From assembly GCA_005800465.1 (NCBI GenBank), contig SYFI01000045.1, positions 1 through 9,170 of the forward strand: DNA of 9,170 nucleotides, in the 5' to 3' direction. Positions 1 through 5,836 of this stretch are shown here, in pieces. The position numbers and the translations under genes were made by a program. The notes under the pieces were generated by a model. The model had not been told where the DNA came from and did not search any database. It was given only the letters and a program-made list of their open reading frames with translations. The first letter of the stretch is position 1; each line of letters opens with the position of its first letter. Source of the DNA: Actinomycetota bacterium. Lineage in GTDB: Bacteria > Actinomycetota > Thermoleophilia > Miltoncostaeales > Miltoncostaeaceae.

Positions 1-396
1 GTCGCGCCGGTTGGTGCTCACGATGATCTGCCCCGGCGTCGCCCGCGGCACCGACACAATGCTGGCCCGCACACCATCAAAGGGAGTGAGGTCACGAGCC
101 GTGCCATCGCCGGGAACGTCGACCATCATCACGTGGTGGTTCTCATCCCCACCCTGATCCTTGGAATACAGAATGTGCTTGGAGTCGCGAGTCCACGAGT
201 ACCCCATAACCCCACGATCGGTATCCCTGGTGACAGGCACCTTGTCCACACCCCCAATTGGGCGCACCCATACGTTGAGGCGGCCGTCAAGCGGTGCCAC
301 CCACGAGAGCATGGTGCCGTCGGGAGACGGCTTTGCAAGGGCGCATTCGGGGTTGTCGAAGAACTCCGACAGCGGAATGAGGCGGGGCTGTGTCAT
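1..396 (-). CDS. S9 family peptidase (prolyl oligopeptidase/acylaminoacyl-peptidase-like), N-terminal part
   Basis: The reading frame is open from an ATG at 396 to the left edge, giving the first 132 residues; the C-terminus lies outside the window. The visible part matches the N-terminal beta-propeller of bacterial S9 peptidases. It starts MTQPRLIPLSEFFDNPE, followed by SPDGTMLSWVAP (about residues 24-35), a propeller-blade motif. Further signatures are DTDRG (58-62), QGGDEN (81-86) and RDLTPFDGVRA (101-111), the last two being strongly typical of this family. The alpha/beta-hydrolase domain with the Ser-Asp-His triad is not visible, so activity cannot be judged. Family members cleave short peptides or acyl-amino acids. 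No signal peptide is visible, which suggests a cytoplasmic enzyme. The start is supported by a TACGCT hexamer 7 nt upstream with no well-spaced Shine-Dalgarno, as expected for a leaderless mRNA. The gene is divergent from hicA. Confidence 0.85.
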   Translation of the reverse strand, partial: MTQPRLIPLSEFFDNPECALAKPSPDGTMLSWVAPLDGRLNVWVRPIGGVDKVPVTRDTDRGVMGYSWTRDSKHILYSKDQGGDENHHVMMVDVPGDGTARDLTPFDGVRASIVSVPRATPGQIIVSTNRRD

Positions 397-403
397 GTGC
401 GCG

Positions 404-409
404 AGCGTA
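404..409 (-). promoter_or_regulatory. -10 element of a probable leaderless promoter for the S9 peptidase
   Basis: TACGCT on the minus strand ends 7 nt before the ATG at 396, placing transcription start at or next to the start codon. No good -35 hexamer is visible. A GGAGG-like string lies about 18 nt upstream of the ATG, too far to act as a normal ribosome binding site. Confidence 0.5.
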
Positions 410-434
410 CCGGCCCTCCCACCCTGTTACGGAA

Positions 435-452
435 GTGTGCCGCCCGGCACGC
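435..452. repeat. Short inverted repeat in the peptidase/hicA divergent region
   Basis: GTGCC (437-441) and GGCAC (446-450) form a perfect 5-bp stem with loop GCCC, extendable by one G-U and one G-C pair to 435-452. It lies between the divergent starts at 396 and 532. It could be a protein-binding site or chance in GC-rich DNA. Nothing else of note is seen in the 397-531 gap besides the two -10 elements. Confidence 0.3.
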
Positions 453-518
453 GGCCTCTGGCACGAACGCGCGCGGCGTTTGGCCCAGCTTGTGACAGCC
501 GTGAGGTGCTGGTCGCCA

Positions 519-524
519 TACGGT
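519..524 (+). promoter_or_regulatory. -10 element of a probable leaderless hicAB promoter
   Basis: TACGGT ends 7 nt before the hicA ATG at 532. There is no Shine-Dalgarno sequence before hicA. No convincing TTGACA-type -35 is visible at 16-18 nt spacing. Confidence 0.5.
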
Positions 525-531
525 CATACCG

Positions 532-729
532 ATGCCACCGACCTACCGCGATGTGCGCCGGACCCTGCGTGCTGCGGGATGGATACGCGCCCGACAGCGC
601 GGCTCACATGAGATCTGGGTCAGCCCGGATGGAGGATCCAGCGCAACCGTTGCCGGCAAAGACTCCACTACAGTTCTCTGGACCCTGACGGCGATCCGGC
701 GCCAGACCGGATTGGAGGATCTGCGATGA
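532..729 (+). CDS. hicA: HicA-family mRNA interferase toxin
   Basis: This 65-aa protein has the compact double-stranded-RNA-binding-like fold signature of HicA toxins (YcfA family): a first helix RDVRRTLRAAGW (6-17), then RQRGSHEIW (21-29), a strand region with SSATVAGKD (36-44), and the closing helix TTVLWTLTAIRRQTGLEDL (46-64). His26 in the GSH motif is the expected catalytic residue. Known family members cleave mRNA independently of ribosomes and are neutralised by HicB. Length is normal for HicA. Its stop codon overlaps the start of hicB (ATGA, 726-729), so the two are translationally coupled. The start at 532 fits the family N-terminus and a TACGGT element 7 nt upstream, suggesting a leaderless transcript. 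HicA identity is from pattern recognition and is reinforced by the HicB neighbour. Confidence 0.85.
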   Translation: MPPTYRDVRRTLRAAGWIRARQRGSHEIWVSPDGGSSATVAGKDSTTVLWTLTAIRRQTGLEDLR

Positions 730-935
730 GAAAGTACCTCGTGATCTACGAGCAGGGTGAGGACGGCACGTGGGGCGCATACTGCCCCGACCTCCCCGTG
801 TTCGCCGGCGCCGATACCCGCGAGGAGACCGCGGCGTTGATGCGCGAGGCCCTGGCCGCGCACATTGAGTTCCTTCAGGAGTCGGACATCGGGATTCCCG
901 AGCCCTGTCACGACGCGGAGTTCATCGCCGCGTAG
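726..935 (+). CDS. hicB: HicB-family antitoxin (short form)
   Basis: This 69-aa protein has the partial RNase H-like fold of HicB: KYLVIYEQGEDGTWGAYCPD (3-22), then LPVFAGADTREETAALMREA (23-42), and a helix through AAHIEFLQESD (44-54) ending in GIPEP (56-60). It should bind and neutralise HicA. It stops just after this domain and shows no C-terminal helix-turn-helix or ribbon-helix-helix DNA-binding region, so autoregulation, if any, is not explained by the visible domains. It overlaps hicA by 4 bp. GGAGG at 714-718, 7 nt before the ATG, is a good Shine-Dalgarno, in contrast to the SD-less first genes of this window. It converges on the reductase gene with a 27-bp gap, in which I see only weak hairpin potential and no T-tract. 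Confidence 0.88.
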   Translation: MRKYLVIYEQGEDGTWGAYCPDLPVFAGADTREETAALMREALAAHIEFLQESDIGIPEPCHDAEFIAA

Positions 936-962
936 GGAGGCCCGGCCCTCTGGCGCCTTGGC

Positions 963-1490
963 CTACGGCTGAAGGGCGTACCGCTGCTGGACCACGCCCG
1001 ACGGGAACCTGGTTGAGGTCGACTCGCCGAGGCGGGCACGCTGGGCCATATCGGTGAAGAGCGCCACGCCCTCGCCGATGTCCACTGGGATCACCGTGAT
1101 GATGGCCTCGTCGATCAGGCCGGCATCCAGGAATTGACGGATGACGTCACCCCCGTCCACGTACACCCCGCCGTCAGTGGCCTCACGAACCCGGGCAAGG
1201 ATCGCTTCAGGAGTTCCAGACACCGGCTGCACCGTGGGCTCGTCTGGCTCGAGCGGGCGTGAGGTTGCCACGAACACCGGGGTGTCGCTGTAGGGCCAGT
1301 CGATGCCGAAGCCGCACACGACGTCGTAGGTGCGACGCCCCATGATGATCGCAGCCGTCTGCGCCATAAAGGCGTCGTATCCGTAGTCCTCACCCGCGTG
1401 GCCATCTGGGAGCCATGAGAGGTCGTCATCGGGGCCGGCGATGAAGCCGTCCTGTGACGTTGCGATGAATGCGCGAACTCCTGTGACCAT
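963..1490 (-). CDS. Dihydrofolate reductase family protein (RibD C-terminal domain)
   Basis: The protein is 175 aa from the ATG at 1490. It shows the single RibD_C/DHFR-like domain: N-terminal strand VRAFIATSQDGFIAGPDDDL (5-24), the dinucleotide-binding-type segment AAIIMGRRTYDVV (46-58), PVFVATSRPL (71-80), and the hallmark YVDGGDVIRQFLDAGLIDE (110-128), followed by ITVIPVDIGEGVALF (131-145). Relatives are YwjB/YyaP-type small proteins, usually annotated as NAD(P)H-dependent reductases of unproven substrate. It is not clearly a true folate-dependent DHFR and lacks the RibD deaminase domain, so a riboflavin role should not be assumed. A longer reading frame opens at a GTG at 1508. I prefer 1490 because TACGCT (1497-1502) lies 6 nt upstream and a promoter hexamer inside the coding region is less likely. 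It is divergent from the receiver-like gene. Confidence 0.85.
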   Translation of the reverse strand: MVTGVRAFIATSQDGFIAGPDDDLSWLPDGHAGEDYGYDAFMAQTAAIIMGRRTYDVVCGFGIDWPYSDTPVFVATSRPLEPDEPTVQPVSGTPEAILARVREATDGGVYVDGGDVIRQFLDAGLIDEAIITVIPVDIGEGVALFTDMAQRARLGESTSTRFPSGVVQQRYALQP

Positions 1491-1496
1491 TTGCGC

Positions 1497-1502
1497 AGCG
1501 TA
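1497..1502 (-). promoter_or_regulatory. -10 element of a probable leaderless promoter for the RibD_C-family gene
   Basis: TACGCT on the minus strand ends 6 nt before the ATG at 1490. It is the same hexamer as used before the S9 peptidase. The expected -35 region upstream is occupied by the 13-bp palindromes at 1509-1538. Confidence 0.5.
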
Positions 1503-1508
1503 TGACAC

Positions 1509-1538
1509 GGGGACTGACCCCGGGCGGGGTCTGACCCC
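1509..1538. repeat. Two tandem 13-bp GC-rich palindromes (REP-like or operator)
   Basis: GGGGACTGACCCC (1509-1521) and GGGGTCTGACCCC (1526-1538) differ at one base and are separated by GGGC. The second is a perfect inverted repeat around a central T; the first has one mismatched pair. Centres are 17 bp apart. They cover positions about -19 to -48 relative to the reductase start at 1490, where a -35 element or operator would sit. From memory, similar GGGGTCnGACCCC palindromes occur as dispersed REP-type repeats near RAYT transposases in some bacteria. No transposase is present here. The rest of the 1491-1605 intergenic region holds only the two opposing -10 elements. Confidence 0.6.
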
Positions 1539-1593
1539 ATTGTGGTTTCGGGGGGTACGTCTGCAACGGGGGCTGTGAGCGGGATGCCGTTGC

Positions 1594-1599
1594 TACCGT
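1594..1599 (+). promoter_or_regulatory. -10 element of a probable leaderless promoter for the receiver-like gene
   Basis: TACCGT ends 6 nt before the GTG start at 1606. No Shine-Dalgarno is present between it and the start. Confidence 0.45.
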
Positions 1600-1605
1600 C
1601 AAACA

Positions 1606-1986
1606 GTGCCCGATAAGCCGCTCGTCATTGCCCTGTGCCCCGACCTGATGATGCGCTCGCGCATCGAGAGCGGGCTCGACATCGCCGGGTACCGCCTGCG
1701 AGTGGTTGGCGGCCCCGTGCGCCTGGCCGAGGCGCTGGCGGAGGAGACGCCTGCCTGCCTGCTCATCGACCTCGAGGCCGGTGACGACGCCATCGCACTC
1801 ATTGAGCGCCTCTGCACCGACGACTCCACCCGCGACATCCCGCTTGCCGCATTCGCCGGCCACACGCGTGAGGACCTGATCGACGCGGCACGCGAGGCGG
1901 GCGCCAACCCCGTGGTCGCCCGTGGGCAGGCCGCTATGGGCCCGGGGAAGGTCGTCACCAACGCCATCGCTGCTCGCACCGAGTAG
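1606..1986 (+). CDS. Degenerate response-regulator receiver-like protein
   Basis: This 126-aa protein, with a GTG start, has the length and alternating strand/helix pattern of a lone CheY-type receiver. Strand 1 is PLVIALCPDLM (5-15), strand 3 is ACLLIDLEAGD (50-60), strand 4 is IPLAAFAGHT (78-87), and strand 5 is NPVVARGQ (101-108). Asp55 sits where the phospho-acceptor is expected. The usual acidic pair after strand 1 is reduced to PD (12-13). The conserved Lys-Pro after strand 5 is replaced by Arg106-Gly, and the Thr/Ser of strand 4 is not clear. Phosphorylation by the standard mechanism is therefore doubtful, and it may act as a pseudo-receiver that binds a partner. No output domain or cognate histidine kinase is present. 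metH starts 27 bp downstream with its own promoter element, so co-regulation is possible but unproven. Fold assignment is by pattern only. Confidence 0.6.
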   Translation: MPDKPLVIALCPDLMMRSRIESGLDIAGYRLRVVGGPVRLAEALAEETPACLLIDLEAGDDAIALIERLCTDDSTRDIPLAAFAGHTREDLIDAAREAGANPVVARGQAAMGPGKVVTNAIAARTE

Positions 1987-1999
1987 GCGCCCACACCAC

Positions 2000-2005
2000 T
2001 AGGCT
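2000..2005 (+). promoter_or_regulatory. -10 element of a probable leaderless metH promoter
   Basis: TAGGCT ends 8 nt before the GTG start of metH at 2014. The 27-bp gap to the upstream gene leaves no room for a cobalamin or SAM riboswitch, and no Shine-Dalgarno is visible. metH may also be reached by read-through from the receiver-like gene. Confidence 0.5.
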
Positions 2006-2013
2006 TCTGCCTC

Positions 2014-5000
2014 GTGAGGAACGCCGATTTCTATCTCCCGGCCCTCCAGCAGGGTGTCGTCGTATTCGACGGCGGGATGGGCACGCAGATCCAAGCACGG
2101 GACCTCACCGCCGATGACTACGGCGGGGGGGCGCTTGAGGGTGCCGTTGATTACCTGTCGCTCACCCGCCCGGATGTGATCGAGGAGATTCACCGCTCGT
2201 ACCTCAACGCCGGCGCACAGGCAGTTGAGACCAACTCATTCCAGGCCACCGCCATGCGCCTTGAGGAGTGGCGGCGACCCGATGGCGGCAATTTGGCCGA
2301 GTTCGTCACCGACATCAACGTGGCCGCAGCCGCAAACGCCCGCCGCGCATGCGACGACTACGAGGCCGCAGACGGCATCCCCCGCTTTGTCATCGGCTCT
2401 ATCGGTCCCACCGGCATGCTGCCGGGCACTGATGACCCGAAGCTGTCGGGCATCACCTTCGATGAGCTGGCCGAGCAGATCCGCACCCAGGCCAAGGGCC
2501 TGATGACGGGCGGCGCCGACGTGCTGCTCATCGAAACCCAGCAGGACATCCTGGAGACCCGCGCCGCCATCTACGGCATCCGCCTGGCCTTTGAGGACAT
2601 GGGCACCTCGGTACCCATTCAGGCGCAGGTCGCCCTCGACCAGACCGGCCGAATGCTGCTGGGAACCGACGTCGGCGCCGTGGTGACCATCCTCGAGGGG
2701 ATGGGCGTGGACGTGATCGGCACCAACTGCTCCGTTGGCCCTGAGCACCTTCGCGAGCCGATCGCCTACATGTGCACGCACTCCACCAAGCCCATCTCGG
2801 TGGTGCCAAACGCCGGCCTGCCCCGCAACGTGGGCGGCGTGGCGCACTACGATCTCGACCCCGACGGCATGGCCAAGCAGATTGCCGCCATGGTTGCCGA
2901 CTTCGGCCCCAACGTGGTGGGTGGCTGCTGCGGAAGCACCCCCGACCACATCCGCGCCATCGTCGATGCGCTGAAGGATGTGGTCCCGCACAAGCGCCCG
3001 GTCGTGCCCAACACGCCGCGTATCGCCAGCGCCATGCGCACCGTCGATCTTGGGCAGGAGCCCCGCCCCACCATCGTGGGCGAGCGGGTCAACACGCAGG
3101 GCAGCCGCAAGATCAAAGAGATGATCCTCGCCGACGACTACACGGGCGCGCTTGCGGTCGCCCGCGAGCAGGTGGAGTTTGGCGCCCACGTGCTTGATGT
3201 ATGCGTGGCCCTTACCGAGCGCGTTGACGAGGCCGATCAGATCGCGATCCTCACCAAGAAGCTGGCGATGGGCGTTGAGGCCCCGCTCATGATCGACAGC
3301 ACCGAGGCCGACGCCGTTGAGGCCGCCCTTGCCGCCTATCCCGGCCGCGCCATCGTCAACTCCATCAACATGGAGAACGGTCGGGTGAAGATCGACCAGG
3401 TAGTGCCCATCATCAAGAAGCACGGCGCAGCCGTCGTCGCCCTGACCATTGACGACGTGATCGGCATGGCCAAGACCGGCGAAGAGAAGCTGGGCATCGC
3501 CACCAAGATCCACGACATCGTGTGCGGTGAGTACGGCCTCGACCCGGGCAGTCTCATCTTCGACGCCCTCACCTTTACGCTGGCCACCGGTGAGGAGGAG
3601 TACCGCTTCTCGGGCGCCGCCACCATTGAGGGCATCCGCCTCATCAAGCAGCACCTTCCGGGCGTGTTCACCAGCCTCGGGGTAAGCAACGTGTCGTTTG
3701 GTCTGGGGTCCGCCGCGCGCGCCACGCTCAACAGCGTGTTTCTTACCCGTGCCGTTAATGCCGGCCTCGATCTCGCCATGATCAACCCCACCCACATCCG
3801 GCCCATGGGCGAGATCCCGGCCGACGAAGTGGAGATGGCCGACGACCTCATCTTCGGGCGCCGCGAGGATGCCCTGCCCCGGCTCATCGAGCGGTACGAG
3901 GGTGTGGAGGCCCAGGAGGCCCCCGACCCCACCGCACGCTTTAAGGACATGCCGCCCGACGAGGTGATCTTTGAGCGCATCCTTCACCGGGTGCCCGAAG
4001 GCGTTCAGACCGACATCGACGCATCCCTTGACCAGCGCGGCGGGCGCACCAACGACCCGGCGATTGAGTTGCTCAACACGGTGCTGCTGCCCGCCATGAA
4101 GGAGGTTGGCGACCGCTTTGGCCGCGGCGAGCTCATCCTGCCGTACGTGCTGCAGAGTGCCGAGGTGATGAAGAAAAGCGTGGCCTACTTGGAGCAGTTC
4201 CTCGACCAGGTGGAGGGCTACACCAAGGGCACCGTGGTGCTGGCCACCGTGTACGGCGACGTACACGACATCGGCAAGAACCTTGTGGGCACCATCCTTA
4301 AGAACAACGGCTACACCGTGCACGATCTGGGCCGTCAGGTGCCGGTCACGGCCATCATCGACGCCGCCGAAGAGCACAACGCCGACGTGATCGGCGTCTC
4401 CGCACTGCTGGTGAGCACCAGCAAGCAGATGCCGCTCTTGGTGCAGGAGCTGGCGGCTCGCGGCCGGGATTACCCGGTGCTTATCGGTGGCGCAGCAATC
4501 AACAAGCAGTTTGGCTGGCGCACGCTCATGCTTGAGAGTGGCGACCCCTACGGCCCGGGCGTGTTCTATTGCAAGGACGCCTTCGACGGGCTGGACGCGG
4601 TTGACCGCCTGCAAAACCCGGACGACCGCCCGGTGTTCGTGCAGGAGCGCCTGGATCAGGCCCGTGACGCGGCGACAAAGGCCACCGAAGTGGCGTCGCG
4701 CCCGCGCCCCACTGCCGAGCCGGTCGTCATTGACGAGGCTCCGGTACCCGAGCCCCCGTTCTGGGGTCCCCGGCGCGTGGGGGACTTCGACCTCGACGAG
4801 ATGTTCGCCCGCATGGACGAGCGCTCGCTCTACAAGATGTCGTGGGGTGGCCGGGGGCAGGACGACGCCGAGTACGAGCGCATCGTGCGCGATGAGTTCC
4901 TGCCGCGCCGGACGGCCATGGAGAAGTCGTCCATCGCCGACGGTTGGATCGTGCCTCGCGGCACCTATGGCTACTTCCCGGCCAACCGCGACGGCAACGA

Positions 5001-5535
5001 CGTGGTGGTGTTTGACCCCGACACGGGCGAGGAGACCGCGCGCTTTGACTTCCCCCGTCAGGACGAGGGCCGCCTGCTGTGTCTGGCCGACTACCTGCGA
5101 CCCATCGAGAGCGGCGTACGTGACGTCATCGCCCTGCAGGCGGTCACCGTTGGGCAGGAGGCCACCGAGTACCTCGACCGCCTTCAGGCGGAGGAGGAGT
5201 ACACCGAGGCCTACTTCGCCCATGGCCTTGCTGTTGAGGCCGCCGAGGGAATGGCCGATCTGGTGCACGCGCGTATCAAGCGTGAATTGGGCCTGGGCTC
5301 CGATCAGGGGCGCCGCTATTCGTGGGGCTACCCGGCCTGTCCCGACGTCGAGCAGCACGCCGACGTGCTGCGCCTGCTCGCGCCGTTCCCCCACGAGATG
5401 GGCATGGACCTCACCAGCGCATTCCAACTGACCCCGGAACAGAGCACCGCGGCCATCATCATGCATCACCCGCAGGCCACGTACTTCTCGGCCCGCCGCC
5501 GCAACCGCCTGCCTGAGGACGCCCCCACCGGCTGA
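2014..5535 (+). CDS. metH: Cobalamin-dependent methionine synthase (5-methyltetrahydrofolate-homocysteine methyltransferase)
   Basis: This 1173-aa cytoplasmic enzyme makes methionine and tetrahydrofolate from homocysteine and methyl-THF. All four modules are present. The homocysteine-binding barrel (about 1-330) has FDGGMGTQIQ and the zinc ligands Cys239 (TNCSVGPEHL) and Cys305-Cys306 (GGCCGSTPDH). The pterin-binding barrel (about 350-600) has IVGERVNTQGSRK, PLMIDSTEADAVE and GVSNVSFGLG. The cobalamin cap (about 650-735) has the YVLQSAEVMKKSVAYL helix. The B12-binding domain (about 735-865) has DVHDIGKN, with His751 as the lower cobalt ligand in DxHxxG. The C-terminal reactivation domain (about 905-1165) has RYSWGYPACPD (1101-1111), which binds S-adenosylmethionine. 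It is slightly shorter than the E. coli enzyme (1227 aa), with a compact reactivation domain. The GTG start is fixed by the family N-terminus and by TAGGCT 8 nt upstream. All expected catalytic residues are intact. Confidence 0.98.
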   Translation: MRNADFYLPALQQGVVVFDGGMGTQIQARDLTADDYGGGALEGAVDYLSLTRPDVIEEIHRSYLNAGAQAVETNSFQATAMRLEEWRRPDGGNLAEFVTDINVAAAANARRACDDYEAADGIPRFVIGSIGPTGMLPGTDDPKLSGITFDELAEQIRTQAKGLMTGGADVLLIETQQDILETRAAIYGIRLAFEDMGTSVPIQAQVALDQTGRMLLGTDVGAVVTILEGMGVDVIGTNCSVGPEHLREPIAYMCTHSTKPISVVPNAGLPRNVGGVAHYDLDPDGMAKQIAAMVADFGPNVVGGCCGSTPDHIRAIVDALKDVVPHKRPVVPNTPRIASAMRTVDLGQEPRPTIVGERVNTQGSRKIKEMILADDYTGALAVAREQVEFGAHVLDVCVALTERVDEADQIAILTKKLAMGVEAPLMIDSTEADAVEAALAAYPGRAIVNSINMENGRVKIDQVVPIIKKHGAAVVALTIDDVIGMAKTGEEKLGIATKIHDIVCGEYGLDPGSLIFDALTFTLATGEEEYRFSGAATIEGIRLIKQHLPGVFTSLGVSNVSFGLGSAARATLNSVFLTRAVNAGLDLAMINPTHIRPMGEIPADEVEMADDLIFGRREDALPRLIERYEGVEAQEAPDPTARFKDMPPDEVIFERILHRVPEGVQTDIDASLDQRGGRTNDPAIELLNTVLLPAMKEVGDRFGRGELILPYVLQSAEVMKKSVAYLEQFLDQVEGYTKGTVVLATVYGDVHDIGKNLVGTILKNNGYTVHDLGRQVPVTAIIDAAEEHNADVIGVSALLVSTSKQMPLLVQELAARGRDYPVLIGGAAINKQFGWRTLMLESGDPYGPGVFYCKDAFDGLDAVDRLQNPDDRPVFVQERLDQARDAATKATEVASRPRPTAEPVVIDEAPVPEPPFWGPRRVGDFDLDEMFARMDERSLYKMSWGGRGQDDAEYERIVRDEFLPRRTAMEKSSIADGWIVPRGTYGYFPANRDGNDVVVFDPDTGEETARFDFPRQDEGRLLCLADYLRPIESGVRDVIALQAVTVGQEATEYLDRLQAEEEYTEAYFAHGLAVEAAEGMADLVHARIKRELGLGSDQGRRYSWGYPACPDVEQHADVLRLLAPFPHEMGMDLTSAFQLTPEQSTAAIIMHHPQATYFSARRRNRLPEDAPTG

Positions 5536-5549
5536 TGCCCCGTCCCGGG

Positions 5550-5583
5550 ATGCGCGGCCGGACATGGTGCGGACCGCGCATTT
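5550..5583 (+). terminator. Hairpin terminator after metH
   Basis: ATGCGCGG (5550-5557) pairs perfectly with CCGCGCAT (5574-5581). The stem extends inward by CCG/CGG (5558-5560 with 5570-5572) past a bulged A, leaving a 9-nt loop. The right arm runs into TTT (5581-5583). It begins 15 nt after the metH stop. The T-tract is short, so efficiency is uncertain, but stem strength and position fit intrinsic termination. Confidence 0.6.
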
Positions 5584-5604
5584 GTGGAGACAGGGTTCCC
5601 AACC

Positions 5605-5836
5605 ATGCGCTTGCTCATCCGTGAGTCGCAGCGCATTGCGCGCGAGCCGCTCACTCGGCCTCGTTGGTCGCGTGCCACTGGCACGGGCAATGATCTTGGG
5701 GGAAGCGAGGCATGTGGTCGATCTGCACCCGCTATGGCGTCAGGCCGAGATGGCCATCCGAACGTTCATGGCCGAGGCGCCTTCGCAAACTCCGGCTGAT
5801 CAACCATCTCCGGCTGATGCGGCACCGGGCGCCTGA
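5605..5836 (+). pseudogene. Possible small gene broken by a frameshift (unrecognised)
   Basis: The stretch between metH and the MprF-like gene has coding character in two different frames. From the ATG at 5605, MRLLIRESQRIAREPL has strong G/C preference at third positions, then the preference fades. In the +1 frame, from about 5700, HPLWRQAEMAIRTFMAEA again has strong third-position G/C, ending at a TGA at 5834-5836. Removing one base from the run of five G at 5698-5702 would join the two into one protein of about 77 residues. No family is recognised. It has no clear promoter, and its last 71 bp run antisense to the 3' end of the MprF-like gene. The possibilities are a real decayed gene, a sequencing or assembly indel in the G run, or chance. 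The +1 frame is also open from an ATG at 5564 in the terminator loop, but that N-terminus does not look natural. Confidence 0.25.

Noticed and set aside
133..688. Plus-strand open frames of 120 and 175 codons at the left edge
   Set aside because: They overlap the S9 peptidase on the other strand and hicA in another frame. Composition is unnatural and there is no family signature.
936..962. Possible bidirectional terminator between hicB and the reductase gene
   Set aside because: Only about 4-bp stems with mismatches can be formed and there is no T-tract on either strand.
1491..1508. Longer reductase start at the GTG at 1508
   Set aside because: The extra six codons cover the TACGCT -10 element, and the family N-terminus fits the ATG at 1490.
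5421..5436. ACTGACCCCGG inside metH resembling part of the 13-bp palindrome
   Set aside because: It has no left arm and lies in conserved coding sequence (FQLTPEQST), so it is coincidence.
2236..5565. A 1109-codon open frame on the minus strand across nearly all of metH
   Set aside because: It is the exact antisense of a clear metH. Its composition is unnatural (rich in His, Gly, Val and Ala, with no family motifs) and comes from GC-biased codons of metH leaving few antisense stops.
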